Positions 1 through 7,955 of a stretch of DNA of 50,162 nucleotides are shown piece after piece. Origin of the DNA: Mucispirillum schaedleri (GTDB lineage Bacteria > Chrysiogenota > Deferribacteres > Deferribacterales > Mucispirillaceae). Location: NCBI GenBank assembly GCA_949287985.1, contig CASEIN010000063.1, forward strand, positions 1-50,162, read 5' to 3'. How positions within the stretch are numbered: the first letter of the stretch is position 1; each line of letters begins with the position of its first letter. Under the pieces are notes generated by a model, which had not been told where the DNA came from, did not search any database, and worked only from the letters and a program-made list of their open reading frames with translations. The position numbers were made by a program, and so were the translations under genes.

Positions 1-135
1 TAATTTTAATAGCAAATATTTATAATTTAATATTATAAAAATAAATATATTTTCTTATATAATGGTGAAAAAAATAATAAAAATCAATAAATAATATTCT
101 TGACTTTAAAAATTATTATATTAAATTTACCAGCT

Positions 136-873
136 ATGGATACTAAATTGATACTTGAAAGGATAGAAAAATTTTTCTGTTCAATAACACCACCTTTTTA
201 TTTAGTGGCATTGATGCTTGGTTTTTTATCTGTCATTTCTATTTTAATGACACCTTATGTGGATAAGGTATCAGATAATTATGAGTATGCAATTGCAGAG
301 AATAAAGAGCGTTTAGATGGTATTTCTAAGGAAATAATATCTATTACCCAAGTTAATAATATTTATGAAGATATATTATTAACCAACTATGCATTAAGTG
401 TAAGTAATGCAAAAAGGCTTCCAAGTCATGAACGCTATAACATGGCAGAAGTTATTACAGAACAGGCAAAACAGCACAATATTGACCCTTTATTAATTGT
501 AGCACTAATACAAGTGGAGAGTAATTTTAAGCAAAATGCATTATCAAAAAAAGGTGCAAAAGGGTTAATGCAGTTACTGCCTGATACTGCCAAATATATT
601 CATGGAAAAAATAGTAAAGGAATAAATGATTTAACAAACCTTTATGATATGGAAACCAATATTAAGCTTGGCACAGCTTATATGGATTATTTACTTGCAA
701 AAACAAAAGGTAATATGGAGCATGCATTAATTGCCTATAACATGGGACCTGGTAATATGTATAAGGCAATACGTAATAACAGACTGCCTAAAAAGTATAG
801 TAATAAAGTATTAACAGTATATAATGATTTACAGAAAAAAGTAGAAAGTCTTAATACTGCACAGTTAATGTAG
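136..873 (+). CDS. Membrane-anchored lytic transglycosylase (SLT domain)
   Basis: Probably cleaves the glycan strands of peptidoglycan in the periplasm. One hydrophobic segment near residues 20-40 anchors the N-terminus. The C-terminal half is an SLT/goose-lysozyme-type domain: the catalytic Glu is in VESNF (about residue 128), followed by the family motifs GLMQLLP and AYNMGPG. The ATG at 136 was chosen; a TTG at 100 in the same frame would add 12 residues and neither start has a good ribosome binding site. The length of about 245 residues is normal for the short, membrane-bound members. A terminator follows directly. The enzyme class is clear; the physiological role (recycling, secretion or division) is not. 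Confidence 0.88.
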   Translation: MDTKLILERIEKFFCSITPPFYLVALMLGFLSVISILMTPYVDKVSDNYEYAIAENKERLDGISKEIISITQVNNIYEDILLTNYALSVSNAKRLPSHERYNMAEVITEQAKQHNIDPLLIVALIQVESNFKQNALSKKGAKGLMQLLPDTAKYIHGKNSKGINDLTNLYDMETNIKLGTAYMDYLLAKTKGNMEHALIAYNMGPGNMYKAIRNNRLPKKYSNKVLTVYNDLQKKVESLNTAQLM

Positions 874-878
874 TAAAA

Positions 879-900
879 ATGGGGCTTTTAAAAGCCCCAT
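879..900. terminator. Bidirectional terminator hairpin
   Basis: A perfect 22-bp palindrome (ATGGGGCTTTT and its complement) lies six bases after the transglycosylase stop and is followed by a T-rich stretch. It stands between two convergent genes, so it probably serves both. Confidence 0.8.
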
Positions 901-960
901 GATTTTTTATTTCTTATATATATTAAAATATGTTTTAGTTATAATATATATAGTTGGATT

Positions 961-1434
961 TTATTTGTATTCTTCCACATATTTATTAATATATTCAATA
1001 GTTATTTTTATAACTTCAGGCAGCACTTCAGCAAGACATTCTGAAAGTTCAGTTCCTGCGGCATATGATTCAGGAACAACCCCAATCAATGTTACTATTT
1101 CTGGTAATTTAGAATGGAGCTCTGCTTGAAAAAGTGTTTCTTGAAAGCCTAATTGATGAGGCGATATTTTCATTGGCACTTTAGAAAGCATAATATCTTC
1201 TTTTTCATATATTCTAATTGTTCCCGGCTCTTCTTTTAAAGCGATAGCATCTATTGCTATTATAATATCTGCTTCTACAAATTTATGAAATGATAATATA
1301 CCAGTAGTGCCACAGTCATAAATTTCCACATTTTCAGGCCACTGCATTTTTTCAAGTTCTTTTATAACGTGTATTCCTATACCTTCATCTGAAAGAATAT
1401 AGTTGCCAACACCCATAACTACAATTTTTTTCAT
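961..1434 (-). CDS. Hydrogenase maturation protease (HybD/HyaD family)
   Basis: Endopeptidase that trims the C-terminus of a [NiFe]-hydrogenase large subunit after nickel insertion, in the cytoplasm. The N-terminus has the GVGN and SDEGIG motifs. Candidate nickel-sensing residues are Glu17, Asp62 and His93 (SPHQLG), the same positions as in E. coli HybD. The 157-residue length fits the family. It is the last gene of a minus-strand group, 12 bases after a 97-residue hypothetical. No hydrogenase structural gene lies in the window, so its substrate must be encoded elsewhere. Confidence 0.88.
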   Translation of the reverse strand: MKKIVVMGVGNYILSDEGIGIHVIKELEKMQWPENVEIYDCGTTGILSFHKFVEADIIIAIDAIALKEEPGTIRIYEKEDIMLSKVPMKISPHQLGFQETLFQAELHSKLPEIVTLIGVVPESYAAGTELSECLAEVLPEVIKITIEYINKYVEEYK

Positions 1435-1446
1435 ATATGCTCCAAA

Positions 1447-1740
1447 TTATTTATTTATATCCCTGCCAAGCATAAAATATTTCAGTTTTTCAAAAGTAGT
1501 AGGTTTTGTAGAAACTGCAATACCTGTTGCAGGGTCATATATTTCAAGCCTATCAAGCTCATGCTGTTTTACAATGACATAATGGTTTTTTTTATCTATT
1601 TCTATTACGCCTGTTCTTTCTTTTGGGTTATCTTCTGGTCTTGTATAAGTGGCAACAATACCAGTTATAATCTCGCCATCTTTACAGTATGCTTTTACAA
1701 ACATTCCTTCAGATTTACTCATTTTAAAAAGTGATACCAT
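1447..1740 (-). CDS. Conserved-looking small protein of unknown function
   Basis: I do not recognise this 97-residue protein. It has no signal peptide or membrane segment. The N-terminal two thirds looks beta-rich (alternating hydrophobic strands around GEIITGIVATYTRP and GVIEIDKKNHYVIV), so a small barrel is possible but unproven. A good AGAGGT ribosome binding site precedes the ATG, and the gene starts 5 bases after the secreted protein upstream and ends 12 bases before the hydrogenase protease, so it is probably cotranscribed with both. It does not resemble HypC. Confidence 0.6.
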   Translation of the reverse strand: MVSLFKMSKSEGMFVKAYCKDGEIITGIVATYTRPEDNPKERTGVIEIDKKNHYVIVKQHELDRLEIYDPATGIAVSTKPTTFEKLKYFMLGRDINK

Positions 1741-1745
1741 ACTTA

Positions 1746-2489
1746 CTACCTCTTAAAAAAATTATTTAATGTAACAATACTTTGGGAAGAAATTGGCATA
1801 ACTTCTGGTTCATATCCCTGCCTAAATAATATTAAATTGCCGCCTTTTCCTTCCAGCCTTATTCTATAACCATTAGGAAACATAATTTCCTTAACATTAT
1901 CTTCAGCTTCCTGATAATTAATTTTTAAAGTATTCAGGTTTGAAATAATCTGCCTTCTAACATTTTCTTGAGTTTGAAAATAAACTTCCTGCTCATCTTC
2001 ATCTAAATATCCATTTTTTAAATCATATATTTCTTTATCACTGTATTTAATATATATAGCACCTTCATAGCCTTTGACATATAATGTTTTTGTTCGTTTA
2101 TCAAATATCGGATATATTTTTCTACCAAAGTATGTATTTACTTTTTCTGCTAATGTATTATCTGATAGATTTATATTATAATAAGACCTGCCTTTTTTAT
2201 ATAAAAGTATATCAGATTTTTCCTGATTATATGAAGAAAGCTCAACGTATGAATTATTATTAAATTTCACTCTTGAATATTGGTCTTTTTTAATATACCA
2301 TATTTGCAGGTTCGCTTTAGATATAGTATTTAAAAATATTTCTAAAGGAGCATTAATACTTGTATCTAACGCAGAGCCTTGCAGGAAGATTACACATTCA
2401 TTATCAATAATATTAAATATAGGCTTTTCTGCAGCATAAGCAGTAGTGAAAAAAGACAAAAAAATAAGTATGAAAGTTATCTTTTTCAT
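1746..2489 (-). CDS. Secreted hypothetical protein
   Basis: A cleavable signal peptide is clear (MKK, hydrophobic core, then TAYAAEK; likely cut after AYA). The mature part, about 228 residues, has no motif I recognise and no cysteine lipobox. Predicted strands and a KR-rich C-terminus suggest a soluble periplasmic protein. A GAGGG ribosome binding site supports the start. It is first in the minus-strand group with the 97-residue protein and the hydrogenase protease; whether it relates to hydrogenase is unknown. Confidence 0.6.
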   Translation of the reverse strand: MKKITFILIFLSFFTTAYAAEKPIFNIIDNECVIFLQGSALDTSINAPLEIFLNTISKANLQIWYIKKDQYSRVKFNNNSYVELSSYNQEKSDILLYKKGRSYYNINLSDNTLAEKVNTYFGRKIYPIFDKRTKTLYVKGYEGAIYIKYSDKEIYDLKNGYLDEDEQEVYFQTQENVRRQIISNLNTLKINYQEAEDNVKEIMFPNGYRIRLEGKGGNLILFRQGYEPEVMPISSQSIVTLNNFFKR

Positions 2490-2589
2490 AAAGCCCTCAA
2501 TAATTTTTTATGTATAGTAATCTTTCTAATTGATAATTTATATCTTTTATAATAGACTTATAATATATTTGTAAACTAAAGCGAGCAAT

Positions 2590-3570
2590 ATGAAAAGTAA
2601 AATTTTATTATTTTTAATAATTTTTTTTGTTTTTGTTTCAAGCTGTGCAAGATTTAGCTCTAATAGTGCTTATCTTTATATTCCAGAGCTTTACCATAAA
2701 AGTGGGGTGGAAGCATATAATAACGGTAATATTACCGTAGCTATTAGGCTTGCTAAATCAGCTTGTGATAATTATAGTTTAGATGACTGTAATCTTTTAG
2801 GTAAACTATACAGAGAAGGTAAATATTTAGATAAAAATGATAATATGGCTGCTTCTTATTTTAATAAGGGCTGTATAAATAAAAATGGCTATTCCTGTTT
2901 ATATCTTGGTGATATGTATAATATTGGTGCAGGAGTTCCACAAAGTGATAGAAAAAGAGATGAATATTATAATCAAGCTGTTGATATTTTTATGCAGTTT
3001 TGTAATGATAATATTAGCAGTGGCTGTAGAGGGCTTGGAGAAAGCTATATACTTGGTTATGTGGAAGACCCGTATGAAGAAGGCATCAACTACTTGAAAA
3101 AAGCATGTAGTAAAAAAGATGGTGCTGCCTGTTTAATTTTGGCAGACTACTATTTTTATAAAGCAGATAATAAAAGCGAAGCTTTTACATATTATGAAAC
3201 AGCATGTTCTAACCATAATACAGAAGGGTGTATGAAACTTTTAGATATGTATAATAGAGATAAATCAAAGGATATTAAACAAGCATCACCAGTTATTTCA
3301 AAGGCAGATAAAATGTGTAAAAGTGGTGCGGCTAATGTATGTTTATATCTTGGTGATATGTATAGAAACTACTCAAGAGCATCTAAAATAAACCCTGAAA
3401 AAAGTTTTGATTATATAAAATACTCTTGTGAATTTAATCAGCCTTATGGCTGTAAAGTTTTAGGCGATATGTATGCTACAGGTTTTGGAGTAAAGGAAAA
3501 TGACGGCTCTGCAAAATCATATTATTCTAAATCATGCAGTTTAGGTTTTAGTGCTGCTTGTAACAATTAA
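2590..3570 (+). CDS. Cysteine-rich Sel1-repeat lipoprotein (Hcp-like)
   Basis: The N-terminal hydrophobic segment ends in VSSC, a lipobox, so the protein is probably lipidated and exported. The rest is a row of Sel1-like helical repeats; typical repeats carry paired cysteines about eight positions apart (for example CDNYSLDDC), with LGDMY and GAxxCxxLGxxY signatures. This matches the disulfide-stapled Helicobacter cysteine-rich proteins (Hcp). Some databases label such proteins beta-lactamase precursors, which I would not adopt. The next gene, 10 bases downstream, is a shorter paralogue. Function is likely protein binding at the cell surface or in the periplasm. Confidence 0.8.
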   Translation: MKSKILLFLIIFFVFVSSCARFSSNSAYLYIPELYHKSGVEAYNNGNITVAIRLAKSACDNYSLDDCNLLGKLYREGKYLDKNDNMAASYFNKGCINKNGYSCLYLGDMYNIGAGVPQSDRKRDEYYNQAVDIFMQFCNDNISSGCRGLGESYILGYVEDPYEEGINYLKKACSKKDGAACLILADYYFYKADNKSEAFTYYETACSNHNTEGCMKLLDMYNRDKSKDIKQASPVISKADKMCKSGAANVCLYLGDMYRNYSRASKINPEKSFDYIKYSCEFNQPYGCKVLGDMYATGFGVKENDGSAKSYYSKSCSLGFSAACNN

Positions 3571-3580
3571 GGGATAAAAG

Positions 3581-4204
3581 ATGAAGAAAATATATATAAT
3601 AATGGCTTTATTTGTAATATTTACAGCATGTAATAAATCAGAAGATTATGGTATATCTGCATATGAAAATAAAGACTATTTAACGGCATTTATACTGGCA
3701 GAAAAAGGATGTAACGATAAAAATGGCGAAGCCTGCTATATTTTAGCAAATATTTATAATAGTGGGCTTTCAAGGCAGGCAGACCAAGTAAAAGCAGCAA
3801 GATATTACATAAAAGCATGTGATATAGGTAATGGCAGGGCGTGTTATATGGTTGGAAAAATATACAGCCAGTCACGAGTTGTTCCAGAAGATATTGACCA
3901 GTCTGAATCATATTTTAGAAAATCTAATCAAATATTAGTAAAAGAATGCAGTAGTGGTAATGCTGAATCCTGCTTATATGCTGGGGCATTATATTTATAC
4001 AGTCAGGGAGTGCCTCATGACAGCGAAAAAGCAATGGAATATTTTGAAAAATCATGCAGATTAAATCACGGATCAGCATGTTATACTATAGGTATGCTTT
4101 ATAAAACAGGTAAATATGGTATTGCTCAAGATATGAATAAAGCAAATAGTTTTTTAAATAAAGCCTGTAATATAGGCTATGAAGATGCATGTAAAGAAAA
4201 ATAA
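3581..4204 (+). CDS. Cysteine-rich Sel1-repeat lipoprotein, second copy
   Basis: Shorter paralogue (207 residues) of the gene just upstream, probably in one operon with it. Lipobox FTAC at residues 14-17. Four or five Sel1 repeats follow, with paired cysteines such as CNDKNGEAC and CDIGNGRAC; the last one ends at the C-terminus (CNIGYEDAC). Exported and probably disulfide-bonded. Downstream is an extremely AT-rich spacer and a large hairpin. Confidence 0.8.
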   Translation: MKKIYIIMALFVIFTACNKSEDYGISAYENKDYLTAFILAEKGCNDKNGEACYILANIYNSGLSRQADQVKAARYYIKACDIGNGRACYMVGKIYSQSRVVPEDIDQSESYFRKSNQILVKECSSGNAESCLYAGALYLYSQGVPHDSEKAMEYFEKSCRLNHGSACYTIGMLYKTGKYGIAQDMNKANSFLNKACNIGYEDACKEK

Positions 4205-4481
4205 TATTATTTAATATTATTATAGATTATCTAATTATCAAATATTTATTAAATATTTTAATATTTAATAAATAATTAAATTTAAATCATTAAATTAAAA
4301 TAATTTAAAAATAAATAAATTTAATTTTATATTAATTTAGTAATAATAAATAATATATTTTTTTAATAAATATATTTTATTAAATATTTTATTATTTAGT
4401 AAAATTATAAATATTGTAATAATTAATAATAATTAATATTCATTATAAATTAGGAAATTTATTTTTATGATAATAAAATAA
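4205..4481. other. Very AT-rich intergenic spacer
   Basis: About 280 bases composed almost wholly of A and T, with only isolated G or C. No open frame with a ribosome binding site, no RNA gene seen. It separates two convergent transcription units. Confidence 0.6.
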
Positions 4482-4555
4482 AAAAGGCAGGATAACTGAG
4501 GCGAACCCCATTTATTTGTCCAATAAATTTGGGTTCGCCTCATAACCTGCCTTTT
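4482..4555. terminator. Very long hairpin, probable bidirectional terminator
   Basis: Nested inverted repeat of 74 bases. Outer arms are AAAAGGCAGG and CCTGCCTTTT; middle arms GAGGCGAACCC (4498-4508) and GGGTTCGCCTC (4531-4541); inner arms ATTTATT and AATAAAT around a short loop. A/T runs on both sides suit termination in both directions, after the Sel1 genes and after the Bax-inhibitor-like gene. Confidence 0.75.
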
Positions 4556-4561
4556 AATATA

Positions 4562-5305
4562 TTAATCACTTTCTTTAAGTTTTGCTAAAAGCTTTAATAT
4601 TTCAAGATAAAGCCATAAAATTGTTACCATTAAGCCAAATGCAGCATACCATTCCATATATTTTGGCATGCCACTGTTTTCACCTTCTACAATAAAATCA
4701 AAATCTAATATTAAGCTAAATGCAGCAATACCAATAATTACAATACTAATACCAATGCTTATCATAGAGTTGCCATAATACCAGTCTGGACGAATACCAA
4801 ATAATGAAAGCACAAGCATTATAATGTAAAATATTGCAACAGATGATATAGCTGTAAACATAATAGCTCTAAATTTTGCAGTAACTTGAATAATACCTGT
4901 TCTAAATAAGAAAAGCATAGTAAAGAAAACTATCATAGTGCATGCAATTGCTTCAAATACAATACCTTCATATAATGAATTAAATAAGTAAGATATACTT
5001 GCAAGTGCAACAGCTTCAAAAATACTATATACAACGGATAAAAAAGGTGCTGTAGTAGGTTTGAAACTAATTATTAATGACACAATAAAGGCTGCTATTG
5101 AAGGAGCTATAATAAATGTACCAACAGGCACATTATAATTATATGTATTAGCTTTTAAATAGCTGTATGTAAAAATAGCTACAACTGAAAATACTAATGC
5201 TAAAATAAAAGCTTTCATGATAGCACCATTTGTTGTCATTGTTTCTGCGCTGGAATATGTTCTTGCTTTGTTAAACATATTATCATTTAAAATTGGGTTA
5301 CTCAT
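4562..5305 (-). CDS. Bax inhibitor-1/YccA family membrane protein
   Basis: Integral membrane protein of 247 residues with about seven transmembrane helices after a polar N-terminus (MSNPILNDNMF). That start, the overall spacing of helices, and the acidic residues in the last part (SLILDFDFIVEGENSGMPKYMEW) match the bacterial Bax inhibitor-1/YccA-like group. Family members are proposed to leak calcium or to modulate membrane proteases; the role here is not known. A GGAGG ribosome binding site supports the start. Single gene, closed by the long hairpin. Confidence 0.85.
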   Translation of the reverse strand: MSNPILNDNMFNKARTYSSAETMTTNGAIMKAFILALVFSVVAIFTYSYLKANTYNYNVPVGTFIIAPSIAAFIVSLIISFKPTTAPFLSVVYSIFEAVALASISYLFNSLYEGIVFEAIACTMIVFFTMLFLFRTGIIQVTAKFRAIMFTAISSVAIFYIIMLVLSLFGIRPDWYYGNSMISIGISIVIIGIAAFSLILDFDFIVEGENSGMPKYMEWYAAFGLMVTILWLYLEILKLLAKLKESD

Positions 5306-5481
5306 AATACCTCCATAAAATATTTTTTCATTGTAGAAAATAGAAACATATATAATATATACTAAATAATTTAAAATACAAGAGTAAATAAAGATTATAT
5401 TTATATTTTATTATGTTATATTTAGAATATATAATATGATATTATAAAATAATGTATATTAATAAATCTATTTTAAATAAT

Positions 5482-7074
5482 CTATATTTCTAAAAAGTTT
5501 GCAACGGCAGCTTTTTGAAAATCAGCATCATCTAATAAATCTATTCTTCTTATATTATTAAAATGTAATTTTAAGTAAGTAGGCACATCTTTTTCTTTAA
5601 AAAACTTAATTGCCTGCACTGTAGCTTCACCGGGACGGTAAATTACTTTATTGGAAAATTCTTTTGGTATAAAATCCAGCTCAAACATTAAATTTATAAG
5701 CTCATCATGGGCTTGTGTAGTATAAAAAATAAGCCCGTCAACTACACCTATACAGTCTCTTGTATAATCAAGAACAGCACGAATATATGACCTAATTTGG
5801 AAAATCTCATCTAATTCTTCTTGTGTAAGTATTATTTCAGCAAATCTATCTCTGTATAAATAAAAGCCATCTGGTGTATCTCCCCCTGTGATTTTAACAG
5901 AAAAACTAAGGGGCACATTAGCTTTTGCTAATTCTTTACGAGATTTTAATTGAAATTTATTATTTATAATACCATGCTTCATCATTAATTTTACAGCCTG
6001 AAGTGTGGCAGTTAAAGTTATACCATCAATATCTTTTTCTTTATTTTCTCTTGAAATCGGCTCTAAATTATCATTAAAAGCAGTAATAGGGTTAAGCCCT
6101 CTTGGTTTTACTGCTACAAGATTATTATTTCTTAAAAACGGAAACTGCATATCGGTAAAAAGTTTTGGTGTAGCATAATGGCATCTGTTTAACATATCTA
6201 AAGAAAATATTAACTGGTTATCTTTATCAGCATTTAAAAGCCTAAAAAAATGGGTTATATCATAGCTTTTACTGCCGCGAGGCATAATCATTTCATACTG
6301 CTGAGTGCCTATTTCAAAGTTCATATACCTAAACATATCCATTTTCGTTTCAGCACCATAGCTGTCATTACCTTCAATAAGCACCATAACACGCTCAATA
6401 TCACGTATTTTAAGCTGAGAAAATAAAAAGTCTGGCAGCATATCATTATCAATAATATCTCTTAAAGGCTCACTTGCTTGATGAATACCTTCTGATACAA
6501 TATTATCAATAGCAGCAGAATAGCAGTAATATCTAATACCATTTCTTTGCTGTATTAATAAAATCCCGTCTGTTGGACCTTCTTCTTTTTTTATGTCAAA
6601 TATATTTTTTGAAACAGTCTGTTCTGGGGCAAAATCACTAATAGATATAGTATCATTATACTCATTGTTTTCACTGTTTTCATTATTTGCCATTTTATTT
6701 TCTATATCATTTTCATTATCTGTATTTTCATTATTTTTCTGCTTATTATCCTGCATGAAAAATTTAGCAGATGAAGATATTTCACTAATATCAATTTCAA
6801 TATCTTTTTTAATAGTCTGCTGGCAGGCAAGACGAAAACCTGCGTCAATATTGATTTTTGCAAGGCTTAATGTTTCTTTATAAACAGGTTTTGGTATATG
6901 ATTGCCAAAAAATTTTACTCTGCATTTACCACACTGGCCTGCACCATTACATAATGTAGGGTTTATAAGCTTTTCATCAAGAAGTAATTTATATAGATTA
7001 GTACCAGATTTTGCCTGTAATGTAATATTTTTATCTTTTATGGTAATATTATAAATCTTTTTTGAAAAAAGCAT
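5482..7074 (-). CDS. 2Fe-2S ferredoxin domain protein with RACo-like C-terminus
   Basis: Residues 1-95 form a plant-type ferredoxin domain; cluster ligands are Cys42, Cys48, Cys51 and Cys84. A low-complexity linker rich in Asn and Glu (about 105-150) follows. The remaining 370 residues resemble, distantly, the DUF4445/RACo fold of reductive activators of corrinoid proteins: the end reads like the family's IxxAxxxLLxxxxI, GLIFYTTQAH and final strand-helix segment. The ATP-binding motifs of the ASKHA fold are not obvious, so it may not be an active ATPase. No corrinoid methyltransferase lies nearby. Start supported by GAGGGT. The ferredoxin domain is certain; the rest is tentative. Confidence 0.6.
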   Translation of the reverse strand: MLFSKKIYNITIKDKNITLQAKSGTNLYKLLLDEKLINPTLCNGAGQCGKCRVKFFGNHIPKPVYKETLSLAKINIDAGFRLACQQTIKKDIEIDISEISSSAKFFMQDNKQKNNENTDNENDIENKMANNENSENNEYNDTISISDFAPEQTVSKNIFDIKKEEGPTDGILLIQQRNGIRYYCYSAAIDNIVSEGIHQASEPLRDIIDNDMLPDFLFSQLKIRDIERVMVLIEGNDSYGAETKMDMFRYMNFEIGTQQYEMIMPRGSKSYDITHFFRLLNADKDNQLIFSLDMLNRCHYATPKLFTDMQFPFLRNNNLVAVKPRGLNPITAFNDNLEPISRENKEKDIDGITLTATLQAVKLMMKHGIINNKFQLKSRKELAKANVPLSFSVKITGGDTPDGFYLYRDRFAEIILTQEELDEIFQIRSYIRAVLDYTRDCIGVVDGLIFYTTQAHDELINLMFELDFIPKEFSNKVIYRPGEATVQAIKFFKEKDVPTYLKLHFNNIRRIDLLDDADFQKAAVANFLEI

Positions 7075-7178
7075 ATGACCCTCGTACTAAAAAATTATGA
7101 CTTTATACTAGACCAATATATATGATATATAGCTTCTATGCAATAGATAATATTAATATATTTACAGCTGTTTATATT

Positions 7179-7952
7179 TTAGCTATAACTTTTAAGTTTG
7201 TTTACATCTTCAATAAAATCATCAAGGTTATCTTTAGAATTTTTTTCAGTTTCTACAGATATAATTGCATCATCTGGAATAAGTGAGAAAATAGTTTTAA
7301 AATCGTAACTGCCAGAACCAATATTATAGTGTTTATCAATATTACTTGTAATATATCCGTCGCTAATATGGAACATATACGGGTTTAGTTTCATAAATTC
7401 TTTTAAAACATCAATATAGTTTTTATTCTCACTGTTTGCAGCACAAGTTGCATGACCAATATCTAAACAAAATCTAAGATTAGTTTCTAGTAATATATAT
7501 TCCATTTGTTTATAATCATACCCAACGCATATATCATCAGGTTTTAGCCTGTCATTTGTGATGGCAACATTTTTAGGTTTATTTTCTATTAATATCCTGC
7601 TATCGTTTAAAAGTTTTAACTGCCTTGCAGTTTCTTTATAATCCCCTTTAATTCCCGGGTGAAAAATAATTTTTTCAGCCTGCAAAAAATCAGCAAATTT
7701 TAAAGCTTCATAGGAAAGAAAAATATTATTTTGTTCATTTTCTTTAATGGAAAAATTAATACCATGCATAAAATGTGGGGCGTGTATTATATATGGAATA
7801 TCCAGTGCTTTCCACATATGGATATATTTATCAAAAGAAGATGGAACAGCATAAAGCTCAATATAGTCATACACTTGTTTTTCGTATAACTCTTTTGCTG
7901 TTTTCATATAGTTGTCATTTATAGACCACAGTTTTAAGCCGTATCTTTTCAT
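7179..7952 (-). CDS. TIM-barrel protein, sugar phosphate isomerase/endonuclease IV-like
   Basis: Xylose isomerase-like TIM barrel (AP endonuclease 2 superfamily), 257 residues. Metal-binding-type positions appear in order: the IHAPHF strand, IIFHPG, LIENKP, CLDIGHAT, FHISDG and a late ISVETE. The sequence is closer to uncharacterised sugar isomerase/epimerase relatives than to Nfo. It starts three bases after the glmS stop and its ribosome binding site overlaps the end of glmS, so it is in the pyrG-glmS unit. The substrate cannot be told from sequence. Confidence 0.7.
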   Translation of the reverse strand: MKRYGLKLWSINDNYMKTAKELYEKQVYDYIELYAVPSSFDKYIHMWKALDIPYIIHAPHFMHGINFSIKENEQNNIFLSYEALKFADFLQAEKIIFHPGIKGDYKETARQLKLLNDSRILIENKPKNVAITNDRLKPDDICVGYDYKQMEYILLETNLRFCLDIGHATCAANSENKNYIDVLKEFMKLNPYMFHISDGYITSNIDKHYNIGSGSYDFKTIFSLIPDDAIISVETEKNSKDNLDDFIEDVNKLKSYS

Positions 7953-7955
7953 ATA

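Noticed and set aside
2885-3097. Second frame inside the Sel1 gene
   Set aside because: Shadow of the repeat gene in another frame, no ribosome binding site.
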